Assembly: GCA_023410535.1 (NCBI GenBank)
Contig: JAEYPR010000004.1
Span: forward strand, 1-64,000
Direction: 5' to 3'
Length of the DNA stretch: 64,000 nucleotides
Source of the DNA: Bacillota bacterium
GTDB lineage: Bacteria > Bacillota > UBA4882 > UBA8346
Shown here: one piece after another, positions 17,766-26,811 of the stretch
Layout of the letters: each line of letters opens with the position of its first letter
How positions within the stretch are numbered: position 1 is the first letter of the stretch
Notes under the pieces: generated by a model
Database searches by the model: none
What the model was told of the DNA's origin: nothing
The model's input: the letters and a program-made list of their open reading frames with translations, nothing else
Made by a program: the position numbers and the translations under genes

Positions 17766-18686
17766 GTGCCGGAGCTCGTTTACCACTTGAATATGGATCT
17801 GGAACAGATCAGCAGTTATAAACGGACGCAACTGCTCAAAATCATACCCTTGATCATGTCGGGCGAACTGAACGCCGCGAAAGCCGCGATCGCCAATCTG
17901 AAAATCGAAAAGACGGTCCAGGCTCAACTATTGGGATTACTCGCATCCAGAATCTATCGCGACGATCGCAAAACCGGCGGCGTGCTGTATGATGAAGCCG
18001 TCACCGATTCCGCGAATTGTTGGCTGAAAACCGACCAGCTTCGCGCTTTGGGTTATATCATCGAACAACAAACCGGCGTCAAAGCCCGTCAACGCGCCCG
18101 GGTCTTGGTGAAGCAGCTGGAAGCGATCATTGCCGGTCTGCCGACGCCGGGTTCGGAGCCCGCGAGCAACTTGAGCCAGTTTGCCACTTGCCTTAGTTCG
18201 ATTGGAGCAAATCTTTTCCGAGCTAAATTTCGCCGGGCCGGACGGAACTGTTTTAAACTGGCCCTCAATTATTGCACCCGCCTGCCCGACCGGAGCGAGA
18301 CCGAATATAACCGCAAAGTACGCACCTATGGCGATCTGGCCAAACGATACGCCGAAGCGGGATTGTTCCGTCAGGCCGTCGCGGCGGCCAAGAAGGTCGC
18401 CAGTCGGCTGCAAGACGGATTTACCTATGAAAATCACGAAGTGGAGCGTTCGGAGGTTTTCCGTTATATCGCCATCCAACTCGCCCAATCAAAGAAACGG
18501 TTTCAGGCGAAACGAATATTGCGCCAAGCGTCGCGGATCATCCTTAATGATGTTCATAACCTCGATTCGGTTCGGACCGAAGGGTTGATCCGGATCGCCA
18601 CCACCTTTCAAGACGTCGGTTTCATCAAATGCGCCCGGGAAACCCTGCACAACGCGCGTTACCTGCCTGCCGGAACCGCTCATTAA
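17766..18686 (+). CDS. Unknown helical-repeat (TPR-like) protein
   Basis: About 306 residues. AAAGGAGTGA lies just before GTG 17766, which is preferred over the TTG at 17733. The protein is almost all helix with many Ala, Arg and Leu. It has pairs of helices that look like TPR or SEL1-type repeats (for example YGDLAKRYAEAGLFRQAVAAAKKVA and LIRIATTFQDVGFIKCARETLHNA). No signal peptide, membrane segment or catalytic motif is visible. It is a single-gene unit with its own terminator. A scaffold or regulatory binding role is possible but not shown. Confidence 0.7.
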   Translation: MPELVYHLNMDLEQISSYKRTQLLKIIPLIMSGELNAAKAAIANLKIEKTVQAQLLGLLASRIYRDDRKTGGVLYDEAVTDSANCWLKTDQLRALGYIIEQQTGVKARQRARVLVKQLEAIIAGLPTPGSEPASNLSQFATCLSSIGANLFRAKFRRAGRNCFKLALNYCTRLPDRSETEYNRKVRTYGDLAKRYAEAGLFRQAVAAAKKVASRLQDGFTYENHEVERSEVFRYIAIQLAQSKKRFQAKRILRQASRIILNDVHNLDSVRTEGLIRIATTFQDVGFIKCARETLHNARYLPAGTAH

Positions 18687-18689
18687 GAA

Positions 18690-18738
18690 AAAAGCTGTTG
18701 CAAAATGAACCAACCAGTTCATTATGCAGCAGTTTTTT
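18690..18738 (+). terminator. Terminator after the helical-repeat gene
   Basis: Imperfect stem: AAAAAGCTGTTGCAAAATGAAC pairs with GTTCATTATGCAGCAG plus a T-run. It ends in seven T residues. Confidence 0.75.
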
Positions 18739-18765
18739 TCATCATAACCAACCAAATTTCTCAAA

Positions 18766-18900
18766 GTCCGCCCAGACCTAAAGGTTAGGGCTAAGTTGAA
18801 AACCGGTCTCAAGCCCTTCCGGGCTGGGTGGTGCTTCGAAGCTTTTTCCAAGCCCTGGAGGAGCTTTCAAATGGTTTTGTATACCTAGCCCTGTCGTTGT
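18766..18900 (+). repeat. Dispersed hairpin-rich repeat, copy A
   Basis: About 130 bases shared with copy B (35037-35170) at roughly 90% identity by eye. Order of stems: GACCT..AGGT(T/C), AGCCCTTCCGGGCT, GCTTCGAAGC, AGCCCTGGAGGAGCT. It ends with CCTAGCCCTGTCGTT, which B also carries. It lies between a terminator and the 3' end of the phosphofructokinase gene. It is not part of a credible gene. Confidence 0.8.
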
Positions 18901-18960
18901 TGGATGGAGAGGCACCACCGTTTTCCTTCTTTAATTGGCCCCAACGTACTCGCTGTGGCG

Positions 18961-20217
18961 CTACCCGACGCTTTTCCCGGTCTCCATTCCGAGGCGGTGA
19001 TGGAGCAGCTTCGGCACTTGCGGCGCCCGGAGTCGGTGCGCGGATTCAAGGTTCCAGCCCACTAAAGGTTGAACGTAATGACGAAACTGATCCGTAATAT
19101 GATTACCCTGGCCATTAATGTACTCATCGGGCATATAACGGGTTTTCCCGGCCACTTTGTCCAATTTGAGCAAACGGTAATCCACCGCGTAATTCCCGGT
19201 CCGTTGAATGACGATCGAGCCATCCAAGTTGTGCCAGATGGCGAACTGGGCGGCTTTCTCCCCGACTTCCCGGGCCTCGTGCTGATCGACCTCAGACACA
19301 CAGCCAAAAAAGGAACGTTGCATATAACCAAATGTATCGGAGCGGACCCTGCCGATCTGTAAATTTTCCTTAATGCACTTCAACAACAAATCTCCCAGCG
19401 CGCCGGTCCCCGAGAGTTGAATATTGCCGTGAGCGTCGCAGTCAAGATGATCGACGAGTTTGGTGATGATCGGTTGACCGCGTTCGTCCTGGATCCCTTC
19501 GGAAACGGCGATGATGCAACGGCCGTATCGTTCATAAACCGCTTTAACATCGTTCAAAAAATGCTCGATGATAAACGGGCGTTCCGGAAGGTAAATCAGG
19601 TGGGGACCGTCATCCTCGTATTTTTGCGCCATACAAGCGGCGGCGGTCAAAAACCCGGCATTGCGTCCCATAACCACTCCAATATAAACTCCCGGCAGGG
19701 AACGATTGTCAAGATTGGCTCCGATAAACGCCTGCGCCACAAAACGGGCTGCCGAACCAAACCCCGGCGTATGGTCGTTTTCCACCAGATCATTATCGAT
19801 GGTCTTGGGAATATGAATCGCCCGAAATTGGTAGTCGCTCAACTCCGCCTCTTGGTTCACGATCCGGACCGTATCCGCCGAGTCGTTGCCGCCGATATAA
19901 AAAAAATAACGCACGCCGTGGGCTTTTAAGACTTTAAATATTTCTTTGGAGTATTTCGGGTCCGGTTTGACCCGGGTGCTTAACAAGGCCGAAGCGGGCG
20001 TAAGCGCGACCCGTTCCAGATTATGGGTGGTTTCCTGGGTCAAATCGAGAAACTCTTCGTTGACAATTCCCTCAACCCCGTGAATGGCCCCGTATACCCT
20101 GGAGATCTGTCCAAATTTCCGCGACTCCAACACCGCCCCCGCCAGGGACTGATTGATCACCGCAGTGGGCCCTCCCCCTTGGGCGATGAGTACCTTTCCT
20201 TCTAATTTCATATCCAA
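18961..20217 (-). CDS. pfp: Pyrophosphate-dependent 6-phosphofructokinase
   Basis: A protein of 418 residues that phosphorylates fructose 6-phosphate at the gateway of glycolysis, reversibly, with pyrophosphate as donor. The N-terminus has AQGGGPTAVINQSL. GGND at 109-112 carries the aspartate (Asp112) that blocks ATP, and PKTIDND at 137-143 carries the lysine (Lys138) typical of PPi enzymes; ATP enzymes have Gly at these two places. MGRNAGFLTAAA is the fructose-phosphate region. A terminator-like stem lies about 25 bases before the start. The gene ends close to repeat copy A. Confidence 0.93.
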   Translation of the reverse strand: MDMKLEGKVLIAQGGGPTAVINQSLAGAVLESRKFGQISRVYGAIHGVEGIVNEEFLDLTQETTHNLERVALTPASALLSTRVKPDPKYSKEIFKVLKAHGVRYFFYIGGNDSADTVRIVNQEAELSDYQFRAIHIPKTIDNDLVENDHTPGFGSAARFVAQAFIGANLDNRSLPGVYIGVVMGRNAGFLTAAACMAQKYEDDGPHLIYLPERPFIIEHFLNDVKAVYERYGRCIIAVSEGIQDERGQPIITKLVDHLDCDAHGNIQLSGTGALGDLLLKCIKENLQIGRVRSDTFGYMQRSFFGCVSEVDQHEAREVGEKAAQFAIWHNLDGSIVIQRTGNYAVDYRLLKLDKVAGKTRYMPDEYINGQGNHITDQFRHYVQPLVGWNLESAHRLRAPQVPKLLHHRLGMETGKSVG

Positions 20218-20240
20218 CCTCTTTTCGAAGCGTGGTCAAC

Positions 20241-20297
20241 CAAAACAAAAAACACGATCTTGTCGCAAATCCTGTTGTGTCATCTCTATCGTGTTTT
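20241..20297 (-). promoter_or_regulatory. Terminator-like stem in the pfp leader (possible attenuator)
   Basis: On the minus strand AAAACACGAT (20297-20288) and ATCGTGTTTT (20258-20249) form a 10-bp stem followed by TTGTTTTG, ending about 25 bases before the pfp ATG. There is little room for a promoter after it, so it would lie inside the pfp leader. It may instead be the terminator of ppnP read-through. Confidence 0.45.
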
Positions 20298-20495
20298 AGT
20301 GTATCAACCGTTGTTCTATTGTCGTTATCCGGTGCATCGCCCATCGCCTGACCCAGCTGTCAATGATCGACAACAATCCGGAAGCTACCAAAAAGTTTAT
20401 TTCGCCCCATTTTGAATAAGCTCCTTTTGATGATGGGCTTTTTCATTCTTTCGTAATAATCGTGTTCCGTTTATAACAATCTTCCAAAACCGGTT

Positions 20496-20810
20496 TTAAA
20501 CATAAGAACAGCAATAATCGGTTACTTCAGTGACTTTTAAGGCAAACTTAGCGTTGGCAGGAACTTCAAAGGTTTCTCCCGCCGCGAAGGTCTGCCAGAC
20601 AACGCCGCCGGGCAAAAGTACGGTAAGCTTCCCGGCTAAAATCTCCATGATTTCGGCTTGACCGGTACCAAACTCATAATCCCCCGGAAGCATGATCCCT
20701 AACGTTTTCCGAGAACCGTCCGCAAACAAAACGGTACGACTAGTGACTTTCCCCTCAAAATACACATTGGCCTTTTTTACCACCGACACTTGGTCAAACG
20801 CTTCCGACAT
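20496..20810 (-). CDS. ppnP: Pyrimidine/purine nucleoside phosphorylase
   Basis: A protein of 104 residues, full length for the PpnP (YaiE, DUF1255) family. It is a small cupin: FEGKVTSRTVLFADGSRKTLGIMLPGDYEF at the start, then EIMEILAGKLTV and FEVPANAKFALKV, ending TDYCCSY. It phosphorolyses nucleosides to base and ribose 1-phosphate in the cytoplasm. A good ribosome site (GAGGGG) precedes the ATG. It lies upstream of pfp in the same direction, but the 278-base gap argues against tight coupling. Confidence 0.92.
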   Translation of the reverse strand: MSEAFDQVSVVKKANVYFEGKVTSRTVLFADGSRKTLGIMLPGDYEFGTGQAEIMEILAGKLTVLLPGGVVWQTFAAGETFEVPANAKFALKVTEVTDYCCSYV

Positions 20811-20927
20811 CGTTAACCCCTCCTGCCAATTTTTAACGGTGCTTAAGTTATTCGCATTATATATCGTAATATCGGAAAAGTAAATGTCTTACATCACTAC
20901 AGTTACGTTAATATTCTGAAAGAAAAG

Positions 20928-20960
20928 AAAATCCCCAAGACCAGATGCCTTGGGGATTTT
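20928..20960 (-). terminator. Terminator of the SIMPL gene
   Basis: Perfect 12-bp arms AAAATCCCCAAG (20928-20939) and CTTGGGGATTTT (20949-20960); on the minus strand CTTTTC follows. It ends the gene that stops at 20995. Confidence 0.85.
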
Positions 20961-20994
20961 CATGCTATTCTTGATCTATCTGGAAAATGTTACC

Positions 20995-21723
20995 TTATCT
21001 TACACTAAAGATTGCATTAACCGTCACGGTGATATCTTTTTTCCGGCCCGAGGTGTTGTAGACTCCGTAATCCATTACTTCGGTTGAATAAGGTTCGGTA
21101 ATTTGAAAGACGCCCGAATACGCCGACACAATTTTATCTACGCGATCGCCGGTGCTTTTACCAATCTGGGTCGCCCGCTTCTTGGCGTCACTGGTCGCTG
21201 CCGCCAATAGATTCCGTTTCAACGTGTTGAGCTTGGAGTAGTAATATTCCAAATTGGATGATTGCAAATAAATCCCTTTTTCCACTAAAGCGCTGGGCGC
21301 CAAAGCCAACCGTTCCAAGGCCGTGACATTGTTGGAGATGATAAACAGGTTTTGTTGAATGGTGTATCCGGTGATGCCGTTATTCTGGCCATAAATGGGA
21401 TTGGTGTTCACCGGTTGAATGGTGACGGACGTCTCGTCAATTCCATTCACCTTCAAGTAGGCGCTAAATCCCGTGAGATCCCCTTTAATCTGTTCATAAC
21501 CCTGTTTCATTTCATTGAGGCCAACCGTACGCGACAAGGTAACCCGCCACTTGATTACATCCGAATCAAACCGTTGAGTAGCCATACCCACCACTCTGAT
21601 GGTCTTTGGAGTTTGACGGCTCTGATAAAAGAAGATTCCAAAAATGATAGCTCCAATGATAAAACTGACACCGAGAATGGAAACTCCCCATAATCGATTT
21701 TTCAATTTAACCTTCCTCCACAT
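20995..21723 (-). CDS. SIMPL domain (DUF541) protein
   Basis: A protein of 242 residues with one N-terminal membrane anchor (about 13-33). The SIMPL/DUF541 domain follows: TIRVVGMATQRFDSDVIKWRVTLSR, TSVTIQPVNTNPIY, AAATSDAKKRATQIGKSTGDRVDKI and the usual C-terminal KKDITVTVNAIFSV strand. The domain faces outside the cytoplasmic membrane. The family (BP26-like) can form channel-like assemblies, but no defined role is known. It is a single-gene unit with its own terminator. Confidence 0.9.
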   Translation of the reverse strand: MWRKVKLKNRLWGVSILGVSFIIGAIIFGIFFYQSRQTPKTIRVVGMATQRFDSDVIKWRVTLSRTVGLNEMKQGYEQIKGDLTGFSAYLKVNGIDETSVTIQPVNTNPIYGQNNGITGYTIQQNLFIISNNVTALERLALAPSALVEKGIYLQSSNLEYYYSKLNTLKRNLLAAATSDAKKRATQIGKSTGDRVDKIVSAYSGVFQITEPYSTEVMDYGVYNTSGRKKDITVTVNAIFSVR

Positions 21724-22208
21724 TTTTTTCTGATCTTATCACGAGATGAGCGTCACGATAAGAAGTAAACTAATGGGGAGTTTATTATATTAATTAAGAC
21801 CCATTTGCTTCGGTTCTCTTCTGCAAAATTTCTGCCAACTCCGTCCGGATTCTCCTTAGATAACAGTAACTTGCATCAAAAAACGTTTCTAAAAATAATA
21901 AAAATTTGGAAAGATGTCATTTTCTCGGGAGGTATTCGCATACTCATGTCAAATACAATAATGTTCTAAAGTCGTCCACGCTAACTTCCCACTTCATCCG
22001 TAAAAATTAAAGCTAGGTGAACGGAATTGGGGGTTAAAACGTTTTTTTAGCAAAAATCCCCATCAAACCAATGGAATCTTCCCTAGCGCATAATTTCACG
22101 CAACCGAAGATTAGGTATTTTGGTAAGTAAAGAAAAACGGAGGTGACCACAGACCGCGCTTTTTTGGGGTTTAACCTAGATATATCATAATTAAAAGGAG
22201 GGTTTTTT
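21724..22208. other. Intergenic region upstream of oppA
   Basis: 485 AT-rich bases between the divergent SIMPL gene and oppA. No gene and no known riboswitch was recognised. The region must hold promoters for both genes, but no box pair stands out. A small stem can form around TTGGGGGTTAAAACG (near 22030) and AATCCCC (near 22065). Confidence 0.4.
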
Positions 22209-23837
22209 ATGAAAATCAATAAATGGTTATTATTACTTGTAGTTGTTATGTTGGTTTGTTCGAGTGTTTTTGCAGCTCCCGCCAAAAAGGCCGCACCGCA
22301 ATTGGCGAAAGTTCAAGAATTACGGTACAACTTAGCCAGTGAACCGGCCGCGGTTGATCCGGCCCGCTCCACCGGTGTGATCGAAGCGAACGTCGAGTTC
22401 GCCGCTTTCGAAGGGTTAACCCGGATCGGACCGAATGACGTTCCAATCGCCGGAACCGCCGAACGCTGGGAAGTTTCTAAGGACCAAATGAGCTACACCT
22501 TCTACCTCCGCAAGAACGCCAAATGGTCTAATGGCGATCCAGTCACCGCTCAAGACTTCGAATATGCTTGGAAACGGGCGCTCGATCCGAAACTGGCCGC
22601 CGAATACGCTTACCAACTTTATTACATCAAAAACGGTGAAGCCTACAACACCGGCAAAATCACCGATCCGAACCAACTCGGCGTCAAAGCCGTCAATGCG
22701 ACAACCTTAAAGGTCAGCTTGGAAGCTCCTTGCCCATATTTCTTATCGATCACCGCTTTCCCGACCTTATTGCCGGTTCATAAGAAAATCGTCGAAGCCA
22801 ACCCTGAAAAATGGGCGATCGACGCCAAAACCTACGTTGGCAACGGTCCGTTCCGGATGGTCAAGTGGGTTCATAACGAACGGATTGAATTCGAAGTTAA
22901 CCCCTACTATTGGAATAAAAAATCCATCAAATTAACCAAATTGACCTTCTTCCTGATTGAAGCCCAAAGCACCTCGTTGACCATGTTCGAATCCAATCAG
23001 GTTGATTTCCTCGACAATAACGGCATTCCGAACCAGGAAGTCCCGCGGCTTGAGAAAGCAGGAATTTTAAAATACACCCCATACTTGGGAACCTACTATT
23101 ACCGTTTCAATACCAAAAAAGCACCGTTCAACAATCCGAAGGTCCGTCGAGCGTTGACGCTGGCGATCGACCGCGCCTTGTTGATCAAAGTGGTTACCAA
23201 AGGCGGTCAAAAACCGGCGCTTGGTTTTGTTCCCAACGGCGTTCCCGATGCAGCCCCCGGCAGCACCTTCCGCGGAGTCGGCGGCAACTTCTTTAAAGAC
23301 AACGACTTGGCTACCGCCAAAAAGCTGTTAGCCGAAGCCGGTTATCCGGACGGCAAAGGATTCCCCGCAGTTGAGATTCTCTATAACACCAGCGAGCAAC
23401 ATAAGCAAGTCGCTGAAGCCATTCAAGAAATGTGGAAGAAAAACTTAGGGATCAACGTTACCCTGACCAACCAAGAATGGAAAGTTTATCTTGATAACCA
23501 ACAACATCTGAATTACTCCATCTCCCGCGCCGGATGGATTGGCGACTATGTCGATCCGATGACCTTTATGGATATGTTTGTCACCAACGGCGGCAACAAC
23601 CAAACCGGCTGGAGCAATGCTAAGTATGACAAGGCGATCGATATCGCCAAATCTACCGGAGATCAAAAAGTTCGGATGAAAGCTATGCATGACGCTGAAA
23701 AAATCTTAATGGACGAACTACCGATTATGCCGATTTATTACTACACCAATCCGTCATTGACCAAAAAGAACGTCCAAGGACTCCGTCAATCGGCGCTCGG
23801 TTTTATCATCTTCAACGACGCTTATATTACCAAATAA
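22209..23837 (+). CDS. oppA: Oligopeptide ABC transporter substrate-binding protein
   Basis: A protein of 542 residues with AAAGGAGGG before the ATG. The signal peptide ends SSVFA|APAKK; the only cysteine (MLVCSS) does not fit a lipobox, so the protein is probably soluble in a periplasm. The SBP family 5 pattern is clear: EPAAVDPARSTGVIEANVEFAAFEGLTRI, NAKWSNGDPVTAQDFEYAWKRALDP and FRMVKWVHNERIEFEVNPYYW. It binds peptides for OppBCDF. It is separated from oppB by a GC-rich hairpin. Confidence 0.93.
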   Translation: MKINKWLLLLVVVMLVCSSVFAAPAKKAAPQLAKVQELRYNLASEPAAVDPARSTGVIEANVEFAAFEGLTRIGPNDVPIAGTAERWEVSKDQMSYTFYLRKNAKWSNGDPVTAQDFEYAWKRALDPKLAAEYAYQLYYIKNGEAYNTGKITDPNQLGVKAVNATTLKVSLEAPCPYFLSITAFPTLLPVHKKIVEANPEKWAIDAKTYVGNGPFRMVKWVHNERIEFEVNPYYWNKKSIKLTKLTFFLIEAQSTSLTMFESNQVDFLDNNGIPNQEVPRLEKAGILKYTPYLGTYYYRFNTKKAPFNNPKVRRALTLAIDRALLIKVVTKGGQKPALGFVPNGVPDAAPGSTFRGVGGNFFKDNDLATAKKLLAEAGYPDGKGFPAVEILYNTSEQHKQVAEAIQEMWKKNLGINVTLTNQEWKVYLDNQQHLNYSISRAGWIGDYVDPMTFMDMFVTNGGNNQTGWSNAKYDKAIDIAKSTGDQKVRMKAMHDAEKILMDELPIMPIYYYTNPSLTKKNVQGLRQSALGFIIFNDAYITK

Positions 23838-23881
23838 TATCAGCAATTGAGTTTAGGTCATAGTTTTTTCCTATCCGAATG

Positions 23882-23908
23882 AAGGCGGCGCTTTCCGCGC
23901 CGCCTTTT
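23882..23908 (+). promoter_or_regulatory. GC-rich hairpin between oppA and oppB (partial terminator)
   Basis: AAGGCGGCGC (23882-23891), loop TTTCC, GCGCCGCCTT (23897-23906), then TTAT. A strong stem with a weak T-tail in the middle of an operon suits partial termination or protection of the oppA message, giving more binding protein than permease (inference). Confidence 0.65.
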
Positions 23909-23932
23909 ATTGATAAAGCAGGAGTGATAACG

Positions 23933-24862
23933 GTGGGTAAGTATATCTTGGGCCGATTAGGGTCGGCGCTCATTACTCTGTGGATTGTAATCACCGTAAC
24001 GTTCTTATTGATGCATGCGATTCCCGGCGGCCCGTTCACAGCAGAAAAAAAACTGCCGCCTGAAATTATGAAAAACATCGAAGCGCGTTATCATTTAAAG
24101 GATTCGCTCGCCAAACAGTACAGTGACTATTTACTAAACATCGTCAAACTGGACCTCGGTCCTTCGTATAAATATCAAGGCCGGACCGTCAACGAATTCA
24201 TCAGCGAAGGGTTCCCGGTCTCCGCTACGGTCGGGATCTTCGCCGTCTTGGTTGCGTTGGGTGTCGGGATCCCATCGGGAGTTTTTGCTGCGCTTTACCA
24301 TAACAAATGGCAGGACAGCCTATTGATGTTCGTGGCGATCTTGGGCGTATCCGTTCCTAGTTTTGTCTTAGCCACCTTGTTGCAGTTTATCTTCAGTTTT
24401 CAACTGGGTTGGCTGCCGCCGGCGCTTTGGGGAACACCCAGTCAAATTGTGATGCCGGTATTGGCGCTTTCCGCTTTCCCCATGGCCTTTGTGGCCCGGT
24501 TGACTCGTTCCAGTATGATTGAAGTATTATCCCAGGATTACATCCGAACCGCCCGTTCCAAAGGTCTGGCTGAAGCGACCGTTATTTTGCGGCATGTATT
24601 GAAAAATGCCTTAATTCCGGCAATTGCGGTCCTCGGACCGCTGGTCGCTACCTTGCTCACCGGAACTTTTGTCATTGAAAAGATCTTTGCCATTCCCGGC
24701 CTCGGCCGTTATTACGTCAATAGTATTTATAACCGGGATTATACCGCGATTCTTGGAATCACCGTGTTTTTTGCCGCATTTGTCTTGTTGATGAGTCTGA
24801 TCGTGGACGTCATTTATGCGGCGATTGATCCCCGGATTAAACTGACGAGAAAAGGGGATTGA
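23933..24862 (+). CDS. oppB: Oligopeptide ABC transporter permease OppB
   Basis: About 309 residues. AGGAGTG precedes GTG 23933; the in-frame ATG at 23879 would read through the intercistronic hairpin, so it is rejected. The start MGKYILGRLGSALITLWIVITVTFLLMHAIPGGPF is classic OppB/DppB. Six helices follow, with EAA loop YIRTARSKGLAEATVILRHVLKNALIP. It forms half of the peptide channel with OppC. Confidence 0.93.
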   Translation: MGKYILGRLGSALITLWIVITVTFLLMHAIPGGPFTAEKKLPPEIMKNIEARYHLKDSLAKQYSDYLLNIVKLDLGPSYKYQGRTVNEFISEGFPVSATVGIFAVLVALGVGIPSGVFAALYHNKWQDSLLMFVAILGVSVPSFVLATLLQFIFSFQLGWLPPALWGTPSQIVMPVLALSAFPMAFVARLTRSSMIEVLSQDYIRTARSKGLAEATVILRHVLKNALIPAIAVLGPLVATLLTGTFVIEKIFAIPGLGRYYVNSIYNRDYTAILGITVFFAAFVLLMSLIVDVIYAAIDPRIKLTRKGD

Positions 24863-24867
24863 AAAAG

Positions 24868-25782
24868 ATGATCAATACGCCTGAAATGTTTCAACCCGTC
24901 GGCCGTCAGACAGGGAACGACCAAACTATCGTCCGTCCCAACACCAGCTATTGGAAGGATGCCTGGCGCCGGCTGAAACTGAATAAAGTTGCGATCTTCG
25001 CCTTGTTCATCATCGTGGTGATCGTATTGATGTGCGTGATTGGACCGTTCTTCTCAAAGTACACCTATTCCGATCAAAGTTTGCTCAGCGCCAACCAAAC
25101 GCCTTCGGCCGATCATTGGTTGGGCACCGACAATCTGGGCCGCGATCTCTGGGTGCGTCTGTTGTACGGCGCCCGGGTGTCGCTGATCGTCGGTTTCTTC
25201 GCCTCGTTCATCAGTTTAACCATCGGAGTGATTTACGGCGGGATCTCCGGCTACTTCGGAGGCAAGGTCGATGAATATATGATGCGGATTGTCGATATTC
25301 TGTACTCGATTCCCTTATTATTATGGGTCATTTTGTTAATGGTCATCTTAAAGCCCGGTTTGCAAAACGTGTTGATTGCGATCGGTGCGGTTTACTGGTT
25401 ATATATGGCGCGCGTGGTTCGCGGTCAAATCCTGAGCATGAAAGAACAGGACTATGTGCTGGCGGCGCGGGCCATTGGCGTCAGCAAACACCGGATCATC
25501 TTACGCCATCTGATTCCCAACGCCATTGGCCCGATTTTAGTCACCGTAACCTTCAATATTCCGGAAGCAATCTTTACCGAAGCCTTCTTAAGCTTTATCG
25601 GACTCGGCGTCGGCGCCCCGATGGCTTCCTGGGGCGTACTGGCGTCCGACGCGTTGGACGGTTTCCGTTCGTTTCCCTATCAACTATTTTTCCCGGCGGT
25701 GGCCATCTGCGTAACCATGTTAGCCTTTAACTTCTTCGGCGATGGGTTGCGCGACGCGCTCGACCCGCGGTTGCGCAAATAA
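24868..25782 (+). CDS. oppC: Oligopeptide ABC transporter permease OppC
   Basis: About 304 residues. A TTG at 24859 overlaps the oppB stop, but AGGGGA lies right against it; the ATG at 24868 has normal spacing. The N-terminal OppC extension (SYWKDAWRRLKLNKVAIFALFIIVVIV) and HWLGTDNLGRDLWVRLLYGARVSL are typical. The EAA loop is YVLAARAIGVSKHRIILRHLIPNAIGP. The C-terminus GDGLRDALDPRLRK is the standard ending. Confidence 0.93.
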   Translation: MINTPEMFQPVGRQTGNDQTIVRPNTSYWKDAWRRLKLNKVAIFALFIIVVIVLMCVIGPFFSKYTYSDQSLLSANQTPSADHWLGTDNLGRDLWVRLLYGARVSLIVGFFASFISLTIGVIYGGISGYFGGKVDEYMMRIVDILYSIPLLLWVILLMVILKPGLQNVLIAIGAVYWLYMARVVRGQILSMKEQDYVLAARAIGVSKHRIILRHLIPNAIGPILVTVTFNIPEAIFTEAFLSFIGLGVGAPMASWGVLASDALDGFRSFPYQLFFPAVAICVTMLAFNFFGDGLRDALDPRLRK

Positions 25783-25794
25783 GGGGGCAAAACA

Positions 25795-26811
25795 ATGAGT
25801 ACATTACTGGAAGTTAAAAATCTGAAAACCTCATTTTTCACCTATGCCGGCGAAGTCAAAGCCATTGATAATGTGTCGTTTACGGTGAATTCCGGGGAAG
25901 CCGTCGCGATTGTCGGTGAATCCGGATGTGGCAAGAGCGTCACTTCGCTCTCGATCATGCGGCTGTTATCCAATCCCGGCAAAATCATCAACGGTTCGAT
26001 CCTGTTCAATGGGCAAGATTTGGTTACGCTTTCCGACAACGAAATGCGTTCAATCCGCGGCAATGAGATCGGAATGATCTTTCAAGATCCGATGACCTCA
26101 TTAAACCCGGTCCTTACCGTGAAACAGCAACTGACTGAAGGTTTGCGCTTGCACAAAGGCTTAACCGCCGAAGCGGCCACCGCCAAAGCTCTTGAATTGA
26201 TGCAACTGGTTGGGATTCCTTCACCGGAGAACCGGCTCAACCAATATCCGCACCAATTCTCAGGCGGAATGCGCCAGCGGGTGATGATTGCGATGGCGCT
26301 CTCCTGCGAGCCAAAGCTCTTGATTGCGGACGAGCCGACCACCGCCTTGGATGTGACCATCCAGGCACAGATCCTGGAGATCATGAAAGATCTGAAACAA
26401 AAGGTGAACACCTCGATCATTCTGATCACCCACGATCTCGGAGTGGTCGCCGGTTTGTGCCAAAAAGTCATTGTAATGTATGCCGGAAAGATCGTTGAAA
26501 GCGGCACCCTCAATGACATTTTCTATCAACCCCAACATCCCTATACCTGGGGCTTATTAAAATCGGTGCCGCGTTTGGATGAGGGTGAAAAACAAAAACT
26601 GGTGCCGATCTACGGCCAACCGCCCGACCTGCTGGCGCCACCTTCCGGTTGCCGGTTCCGGCCGCGCTGTGATTATGCCATGAAGATCTGTGAACAAGAG
26701 CAACCGCCTTACTTCAATGCCGGCGCTGGTCATCAAGCAGCCTGTTGGCTGATGCACGAAGGCGCGCCTAAAGTAAACCGGCCCTCGGTTAAAGGAGGTT
26801 CCGTCGCATGA
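25795..26811 (+). CDS. oppD: Oligopeptide ABC transporter ATPase OppD
   Basis: A protein of 338 residues. Walker A is GESGCGKS, the signature is FSGGMRQRVMIAMALS, and Walker B is LLIADEPTTALDV. The C-terminal oligopeptide/dipeptide region holds a cysteine cluster (GCRFRPRCDYAMKICEQEQPP) which in relatives binds an iron-sulfur cluster. Together with OppF it drives import. Its stop overlaps the oppF start (ATGA). Confidence 0.94.
   Translation: MSTLLEVKNLKTSFFTYAGEVKAIDNVSFTVNSGEAVAIVGESGCGKSVTSLSIMRLLSNPGKIINGSILFNGQDLVTLSDNEMRSIRGNEIGMIFQDPMTSLNPVLTVKQQLTEGLRLHKGLTAEAATAKALELMQLVGIPSPENRLNQYPHQFSGGMRQRVMIAMALSCEPKLLIADEPTTALDVTIQAQILEIMKDLKQKVNTSIILITHDLGVVAGLCQKVIVMYAGKIVESGTLNDIFYQPQHPYTWGLLKSVPRLDEGEKQKLVPIYGQPPDLLAPPSGCRFRPRCDYAMKICEQEQPPYFNAGAGHQAACWLMHEGAPKVNRPSVKGGSVA

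Noticed and set aside
18828..19097. 89-codon plus-strand frame over repeat A
   Set aside because: It starts in the repeat, crosses into the opposite strand of pfp and has no ribosome site.
23879..23932. Longer OppB start at 23879
   Set aside because: It would translate through the intercistronic hairpin, and the GTG at 23933 has the ribosome site.
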